From NCBI GenBank assembly GCA_011523785.1, contig WTFW01000046.1:1-37748 (forward strand): a DNA stretch of 37,748 nt, given 5' to 3'. A program made the translations under genes and the position numbers. Every line of letters begins with the position of its first letter. The first letter of the stretch is position 1. Under the pieces are notes generated by a model. That model searched no databases. It was given only the letters and a program-made list of their open reading frames with translations, and was not told the origin of the DNA. The DNA is from Chloroflexota bacterium. GTDB taxonomy: Bacteria > Chloroflexota > UBA11872. Shown piece after piece: positions 33,120 through 37,748 of this stretch.

Positions 33120-34286
33120 ATGCCCCCCACGAGTGCCGACGTCGTAGTGATCGGGGCCGGGGTATCCGGCCTGAGTTCGGCCTATTTCCTGGCCAGGGCG
33201 GGTCGGGATGTCGTGGTTGTCGACAAGGGGATCGTCGGGGGCGAGGCCTCCGGGCGAAACGGTGGAATGGTCAGCGAAAGGGTGGACGAGCCCCTGTTGA
33301 TCCCGATGGCGGTGGAAGCCACGGAGCTATGGACGACGCTGGACGAGGAATTGGGCTATCCCACCGAGTTCACGCAGGAGGGCCGGCTGCAGGTCGCCGT
33401 GACGGAATCGGAGATGGGCGACCTGCTTGCGGAGCGGGACGTGGCATTGCGCCACGGTATCGACGTCGCGCTGGTTGAACCGTCGGAGATTAGGGACATG
33501 ATTCCCGGAATCACCGAACGGACGTTGGGCGGGCTTTTCTTTCCTAACGGTGGCCATGCCAATACCCAACTCACGGTGCAGGCGTATGCCTGGGCGTTGC
33601 AAGACCTGGGAGGCAGGCTCTACCAGAACACGACGGTGACGGGCCTTCGGGTTGTTGACGGCAGAGTCTCGGTGGTGGAGACGACCGCCGGCGACTTCGC
33701 GCCCGAAATCGTGATCGGCGCCGCCGGGCCACAGACCGGACTGCTGGCGGACCTGGCGGACGTTCACGTGCCCGTGGCGCCGGCGCGGGTTGAGATCCTG
33801 GCGACCGCCCCGGTGGAACAGCGCTTTCCAATCGCCCTTGTGGGGAACGGGCTCTACGGACACCAGGCCGTCAGAGGGAACCTGATCTTCGGCGGCGGGG
33901 CGCACGAGTGGGCGGACGTGGAACTGACTGCCAGTCCCGGCAAGCCCAACACGCCGCTCATCAGGAATATCGCCAGGCGGCTGGCCGAGCTGCTTCCGGG
34001 AATGGCGGACGTTCCGGTTATCCGAAGCTGGGCGGGCGTGGTGGAACAGGCGCCCGACTACCGGCCGATCATTGACATCCTGGACTACCCCAGCAACTAC
34101 GTGGTGGTGACGGCGTCGGCGCACGGGTTCGGCATCTCACCGGCCACGGGCAAGGTCGTCAGCGAGCTGGTGCTCCACGGCGAAGCCAGCATCGACATCA
34201 GCGGCCTGGGACTAAGTCGATTCGCGGACTACGGGCCCGACTGGCGGGAGCAGCGGGGCTGGACTCCGGCACCACTGCGGTTCTGA
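33120..34286 (+). CDS. FAD-dependent amine oxidase/dehydrogenase, DAO family (SoxB/HcnC-like)
   Basis: A 388-residue DAO-type flavoprotein. VVVIGAGVSGLSSAYFLARAG (about 8-28) binds the ADP part of FAD, SGRNGGMV follows as in SoxB/HcnC, and the C-terminal VVVTASAHGFGISPATGKV is the second FAD contact. It probably oxidises a secondary or tertiary amine such as an N-methylated amino acid or opine and passes electrons to the [2Fe-2S] partner encoded just upstream. GGAGCGGGA precedes the ATG. The operon seems to end here; a structured repeat follows at 34332. Confidence 0.88.
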   Translation: MPPTSADVVVIGAGVSGLSSAYFLARAGRDVVVVDKGIVGGEASGRNGGMVSERVDEPLLIPMAVEATELWTTLDEELGYPTEFTQEGRLQVAVTESEMGDLLAERDVALRHGIDVALVEPSEIRDMIPGITERTLGGLFFPNGGHANTQLTVQAYAWALQDLGGRLYQNTTVTGLRVVDGRVSVVETTAGDFAPEIVIGAAGPQTGLLADLADVHVPVAPARVEILATAPVEQRFPIALVGNGLYGHQAVRGNLIFGGGAHEWADVELTASPGKPNTPLIRNIARRLAELLPGMADVPVIRSWAGVVEQAPDYRPIIDILDYPSNYVVVTASAHGFGISPATGKVVSELVLHGEASIDISGLGLSRFADYGPDWREQRGWTPAPLRF

Positions 34287-34331
34287 CCTGGGCGCGGCCG
34301 GGTACAACACGCGACCTGACGGCGGAAAATG

Positions 34332-34387
34332 GTGGGCCGTGTAAGACTGAATTGCGAACTTTCCGATGGGAAGTTCTTATCTGAGGA
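34332..34387. repeat. 56-base structured repeat, copy 1
   Basis: This copy matches copy 2 (35498-35553) at 50 of 56 positions; the first 30 bases are identical. It holds a hairpin, GAACTTTCC-GAT-GGGAAGTTC. It lies 45 bases after the DAO gene stop and 65 bases past the stop of the phosphatase-like gene on the minus strand. Confidence 0.85.
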
Positions 34388-34451
34388 GTCGATCAGGCGA
34401 CAAGACGAGCCTATGCCGCGTCTGAGGTCGACTTCGGGGAATTTTGGGCGC

Positions 34452-35210
34452 TCATTCAGTCATTGCCTCCTTGATGGCGGCGAGCTGGTCGTCGGTAATA
34501 CCGGTGTCTCGCAGGTAGCCCTCGACGCCTCCGTACATCCTGTCGAGGTGGTCGAGGGTTATTTGCATGCTGTGAGGATGGCAGGCATCGTTCTGAAAAT
34601 CCCGCCACGTGTATTCGTCAGGATTCACGCCAGGACTGTCTTTGTAGTAGCGCCGCACCAGATACCGCGCGGTGAGACCATAGTCCTCGATGATGGTCTC
34701 GCGCGGAACGCCACAGATATCCAGCACGAATGCGGCAGAGATTCCGGCCCTGTCCTTACCCGCGTTACAGTGGACGAGGACGGGGAGACCGCCTGGGCTG
34801 GCAAGAACCGAGAATATCTGGTGGAGGATGTGCTTTCTCTGTTCGAGTATGTAGCAGTACGTCCTGCCCCGTCGCTCGGCAGAATCCTGGACTCCGTCGA
34901 GCACCTCCCTGCCCTCGAGGTCCACGTCGCCTGCCATGTTTTGATGGTAGTAGGTGACGGCCTCATAGCCAATGAAGGGGCTCGGCCTGAATTGCAGGTC
35001 GCTGCTGCGGCGCAGGTCGATGATGTTTTGGATGCCGTATTCGAGGAGAGTGTCTACGCCCGCGGGGCTGAGATTCGCCAGGGTGTCCGCCCGTAGGTAC
35101 GTACCCCAGCGGGTCATCCTGCCCTCTCGGGTCTCGTATCCTCCGAGGTCGCGGACGTTGTATGCGCCCTCGACATCGAGGGCGCGCACGTGTTCAGTGT
35201 GCTTGGTCAT
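34452..35210 (-). CDS. Tyrosine-protein phosphatase-like (CX5R family)
   Basis: A 252-residue phosphatase of the Y_phosphatase3 type. GAYNVRDLGGYETREG near the N-terminus, LRADTLANLSP and NIIDLRRSSDL are family landmarks; the active-site loop is H-C148-N-A-G-K-D-R154, with the nucleophile and phosphate-binding arginine. Such enzymes act on phosphotyrosine, phosphoinositides or other phosphoesters. ATG 35210 is chosen because GGGGAG lies ten bases upstream; an open extension to a TTG at 35315 is less convincing. GC is below that of the left part of the window. An inverted repeat at 35308-35326 may regulate it. Confidence 0.85.
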   Translation of the reverse strand: MTKHTEHVRALDVEGAYNVRDLGGYETREGRMTRWGTYLRADTLANLSPAGVDTLLEYGIQNIIDLRRSSDLQFRPSPFIGYEAVTYYHQNMAGDVDLEGREVLDGVQDSAERRGRTYCYILEQRKHILHQIFSVLASPGGLPVLVHCNAGKDRAGISAAFVLDICGVPRETIIEDYGLTARYLVRRYYKDSPGVNPDEYTWRDFQNDACHPHSMQITLDHLDRMYGGVEGYLRDTGITDDQLAAIKEAMTE

Positions 35211-35307
35211 GGTTGGGTCACTCCCCGTGATCAGCGCAATCTTCTCCGGCGTACCTTCGACCTTGCGTTTGTTTGAAGTGGTGTCTATTGGGCCTCCCCG
35301 GTTGGTG

Positions 35308-35326
35308 GTGCTCAATGATAGAGCAC
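35308..35326 (-). promoter_or_regulatory. Possible operator upstream of the phosphatase gene
   Basis: GTGCTC-AATGATA-GAGCAC is a 6-base inverted repeat with a 7-base centre. On the minus strand the centre reads TATCATT, a -10-like hexamer. It lies about 98 bases upstream of the phosphatase start. No good -35 is seen. The 368-base gap 35211-35578 otherwise holds only repeat copy 2 and no credible gene. Confidence 0.35.
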
Positions 35327-35497
35327 ATGGTGAGCCAGCGTCCTATCAGAACACACGACAACTAGCGCAATAGGCGCCAACAGTGGGAGGCAACATCTGA
35401 GGGAGTGCAAACGCACCAGCCTTTCCTGAAAGGACGGGGGCAGTCGCACACCATTGCTGAGGAAGTTAGAGCCTCGGCAGGTCTTAGCTATGAACAT

Positions 35498-35553
35498 GTG
35501 GGCCGTGTAAGACTGAATTGCGAACTTCCCGGTGGGAGGTTTCTATGTGAGGA
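35498..35553. repeat. 56-base structured repeat, copy 2
   Basis: Second copy of the repeat at 34332, in the same orientation. Its hairpin is GAACTTCCC-GGT-GGGAGGTTT. The arms differ from copy 1 at three paired positions, and pairing is kept each time through G-U or G-C pairs. It lies 26 bases beyond the stop of the MetE-like gene on the minus strand. Confidence 0.85.
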
Positions 35554-35578
35554 CTGCGCCTTCCGGCAGTGTGCAGAG

Positions 35579-36649
35579 CTACCCAAATTCCTCCCTGAGC
35601 ATCTCAGCCGCCAGGGACTCATTCCTGAGCTTCAGGTACGCCTCGTCGAGCGGGATATCGGCCGCGCTTCCGGGCGCGAAACCGCAGTCGGGGTGCAGCA
35701 GGACCCGCTCAGGCGCGACGTATTGGACGGCCTGCCTGACGCGGGCGGCAATCTCGTCTGGCGTGTCGATGTGGCTGCTGCGGCAGTCGACGCATCCCAG
35801 GCCGATATCGAAGCGTTCGGGTAAGTCGCGCAATACGGCGAAATCGCCCGCCGCCGGAATCGCAAACTCCAACATGAGAATATCGAACTTGAGATCGGCC
35901 AGGGCTGGAAGAATCGGCTCGTATCCACCCTCGCCGACCCATCCTGCGCGACCCTTATTGCGGCGACACAGGTGGATCGCCAACCGGACGCCGTCTACTC
36001 CCGTGACGACGCGGTTCAGTAAGTCGACGCAGTACGTCATCTCGGCCTGCGGATCGTCGTAGTCCGCCCGTACTTTCGGGTCCACGAACAGGCACAGGTG
36101 CGGGTCGTCAAATTGCGCGATCGCTACCCCTTCGTCGCGCAGGGCTTCCAGCTCTTGCCGAAGCACGGGCACCAGCGCCTCGGTGAAGTCTCGTCGAGTG
36201 GGATACGCGGCTCGTGAATGTTCGGGGTCCCACATCCGCTCACCTAACAGGTATGGCGATGGTATGGCGACCTTGACATCCCGTCCCGTATGCAGTTTGA
36301 GGAACCTCGCCTCCCTCGCCAGCAGGCCGGGGTTTGCCACCTCGATTTTCGAAGTAACAACGTGCCACGTCTGGCGCTGTCCCAGGACTTCCTTGATGGA
36401 CAGATCGAACCCGCGGCAGATATCCGCAATCACCCCGATGTATGACTTTCTACGCCATTCCCCGTCGGAAATAATGTCGATGCCGGCAAGCTCCTGCATC
36501 TGCGCCACGTAGGGTATGGCGGAGTCCATCATCCGCCGAAAATCGTTTGAAGTGCCGCCCCCTTCGACCTGTGATTCAATCAGGTCTCGCACGTATTGAG
36601 GTCGCGGCATCGAGCCGACGACGGTGGTTGGGAACAGGCCTCGTTCCAT
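35579..36649 (-). CDS. Cobalamin-independent methionine synthase-like protein (MetE C-terminal family)
   Basis: A 356-residue single-domain MetE-like barrel, about half the size of full MetE. FPTTVVGSMPRP is the family opening. Zinc-binding residues are visible as H226-L-C228, a glutamate in LMLEFA, and C322 in HPDCGF. Free-standing proteins of this type lack the N-terminal folate-binding half; some use methylcobalamin-protein donors, others are unassigned demethylating or methyl-transfer enzymes. ATG 36649 is preferred, 8 bases after the stop of the nucleotidyltransferase; a TTG at 36664 would overlap it. Confidence 0.85.
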   Translation of the reverse strand: MERGLFPTTVVGSMPRPQYVRDLIESQVEGGGTSNDFRRMMDSAIPYVAQMQELAGIDIISDGEWRRKSYIGVIADICRGFDLSIKEVLGQRQTWHVVTSKIEVANPGLLAREARFLKLHTGRDVKVAIPSPYLLGERMWDPEHSRAAYPTRRDFTEALVPVLRQELEALRDEGVAIAQFDDPHLCLFVDPKVRADYDDPQAEMTYCVDLLNRVVTGVDGVRLAIHLCRRNKGRAGWVGEGGYEPILPALADLKFDILMLEFAIPAAGDFAVLRDLPERFDIGLGCVDCRSSHIDTPDEIAARVRQAVQYVAPERVLLHPDCGFAPGSAADIPLDEAYLKLRNESLAAEMLREEFG

Positions 36650-36656
36650 TTGACGT

Positions 36657-37478
36657 TCAGGCAAGATGTCGTGCGCTTTCTCTGCTCGTGGTCAGGCCTG
36701 GCTCAGGAACAGGTTTATTCGCGAACCGCATCCAGTCGGCGGTGGCTAGGTAGTAGTCCTGGATGTTGTCGACCTCATGGTAGTCACCGGGTACGGCAAC
36801 GCAGTGGACCGGGATTCCATTGCTGATCATCCGGTCGAGTAGATGAATGACATACGCCATGCGGAAGGGCCTGCCATCGACGAAGACTTGCTCGTCGCCG
36901 AGTTCGGCGTGGAGTTCGTCGTAAAATTGCAGGAACTGAGAAGCGCCCTCGGCTGTCATCTTGATCACGCCCGAATACTCTCCGGATGCCTCGTGCGGCT
37001 TGATCGTCCGTGAGACCTCCACCACGCGGTCGCCGTCCGCGAGAATCTTCTCGGCGTCCGCCTCCGGGTGCATACTCCGAAACACATACCGTTCACGCCA
37101 ACGAGTGTCCATGACAAGCGTGATGTCGTGTGGCGAATCCTGCAGCGCCTTCACGGCGCCGCCGCGGTACAGCGTATCGGTGTATGTCGCATAGAAGCCG
37201 CGGGCCATGTGTTCACGAGCACAGACCAGGGAAGCGAGGATGTTGGTTGTGGGCCAGGCGGGATTCTCCACATAGGAGAAATTTGGGTAGGCGTCCCGAA
37301 CCACGTCAATCAGGTACCCGCCGACGAAGACAAACCGGTCTAGACCATTCTGTCGAAACGCCTGTAGCGTCCAATCCAGGATCCTGGCGCCCGCGACTTC
37401 CGTAAAGCACTTTGGCTGCGACGCGGTGAACGGCATAAGTCGTTCGCCCCGTCCGGCCCCGAGCAGTATGACGTTCAT
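36657..37478 (-). CDS. NTP transferase (LicC/PntC-like cytidylyltransferase family)
   Basis: A 273-residue nucleotidyltransferase. MNVILLGAGRGERLMPFT with QPKCFTEVAG is the GxGxRxxP...PK nucleotide-binding loop. ENPAWPTTNILASL matches the NP-(x)-TN-(x)-SL motif of phosphocholine and phosphonate cytidylyltransferases, and HEVDNIQDY the metal-binding E/D-x-D segment near the end. These activate choline-phosphate, aminoethylphosphonate or a sugar-phosphate as a CDP or NDP derivative. The natural acceptor pathway is not visible here. It is the first gene of a minus-strand pair with the MetE-like gene. Confidence 0.82.
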   Translation of the reverse strand: MNVILLGAGRGERLMPFTASQPKCFTEVAGARILDWTLQAFRQNGLDRFVFVGGYLIDVVRDAYPNFSYVENPAWPTTNILASLVCAREHMARGFYATYTDTLYRGGAVKALQDSPHDITLVMDTRWRERYVFRSMHPEADAEKILADGDRVVEVSRTIKPHEASGEYSGVIKMTAEGASQFLQFYDELHAELGDEQVFVDGRPFRMAYVIHLLDRMISNGIPVHCVAVPGDYHEVDNIQDYYLATADWMRFANKPVPEPGLTTSRESARHLA

Positions 37479-37618
37479 GCCGTTGCATTGCGACGTAGTG
37501 CCAGTTCCCGCTCACCCTACCGCGCCGACCCTGCGACCGCCCTGCAGGGCGATGGCGGACCAAATGGAATCCCAACCCACCACCTCCCCAATCCAAGTCC
37601 GGCGCTCTTCCGGCTGAC

Positions 37619-37747
37619 CTATCGGCCCGTGAGGCGGCCAGAACTGAGACGACCGAAACCGCCGCCCGGCGTTCCAGACGAATAGACCTCAGACATTTCA
37701 CACGCCTGCGGCGCCGGAATCCCCTCGCCGTCCTCCTCCAGCCCCTC
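37619..37747 (-). CDS. C-terminal fragment resembling HicB-type antitoxin (5' end outside window)
   Basis: The minus-strand frame entering at the right edge reads EGLEEDGEGIPAPQA near its start and then 27 further residues to a stop at 37619-37621. LEEDGE-IPAP resembles the end of HicB-family proteins (LEEDGEPIPEP). The rest is unlike the family, so the true end could differ. With 42 residues visible the assignment is weak. Confidence 0.35.
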   Translation of the reverse strand, partial: EGLEEDGEGIPAPQACEMSEVYSSGTPGGGFGRLSSGRLTGR

Positions 37748-37748
37748 C

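Noticed and set aside
34332-35553. Repeats as integron attC sites
   Set aside because: They sit after genes and fold, but lack the RYYYAAC/GTTRRRY core sites, and no integrase is present.
1-37748. CRISPR arrays, insertion sequences, tRNA and rRNA genes
   Set aside because: No regularly spaced repeats, transposase genes, terminal inverted repeats or tRNA/rRNA signatures were found on either strand.

Overview
The window is high-GC bacterial chromosome with no plasmid, prophage or CRISPR hallmarks. Gene content points to Chloroflexota, possibly a SAR202/Dehalococcoidia-like lineage: a metal-dependent amidohydrolase next to a lone Rieske ferredoxin, paired FAD oxidases of the sarcosine/HcnBC type, secreted proteins with a WG-P-SE / QYF-type repeat, and a variant isoleucyl-tRNA synthetase behind a T-box leader. 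This placement is inference from family resemblance; no 16S gene is present.

Left part (1-9264): a HAD hydrolase cut by the window edge (minus); a vapBC toxin-antitoxin pair with a clear inverted-repeat operator; a tightly packed plus-strand run of amidohydrolase, Rieske ferredoxin, CinA-like/nucleotidyltransferase fusion and AI-2E-type permease; homoserine dehydrogenase and threonine synthase overlapping by 4 bases; then a 306-residue protein resembling the HK97 capsid/encapsulin fold that overlaps a PIN nuclease by one base.

Middle (9301-20980): pantothenate synthetase; GlcE- and GlcF-like subunits followed by a membrane-anchored protein; a glycosyltransferase and a sugar-phosphate isomerase-like protein on minus; a lipoprotein cytochrome c; a 63-residue DnaJ-type zinc-finger protein with its own promoter and leader hairpin; an SDR; a GNAT acetyltransferase coupled to a second Rieske ferredoxin; a GIY-YIG nuclease; and a tandem duplication of a small coiled-coil membrane gene whose first copy is broken by a stop codon.

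Right part (21025-37748): ileS and alaX behind a T-box with a probable ATC (Ile) specifier; an ABC-2 transporter pair; a secreted leucine-rich-repeat protein; a nuclease/lamin-tail lipoprotein; a plus-strand operon of a homocysteine-methyltransferase-like protein and two FAD oxidases that probably handles N-methylated or related amines; and a lower-GC minus-strand block with a tyrosine-phosphatase-like protein, a MetE-C-like protein and a LicC/PntC-like nucleotidyltransferase. A 56-base repeat with a conserved hairpin occurs twice in this last block.

The most unusual items are the HK97-fold-like/PIN pair, the structured 56-base repeat, the methyltransferase/oxidase operon with a missing zinc cysteine, and the T-box that places an alanyl-tRNA editing gene under predicted isoleucine control.
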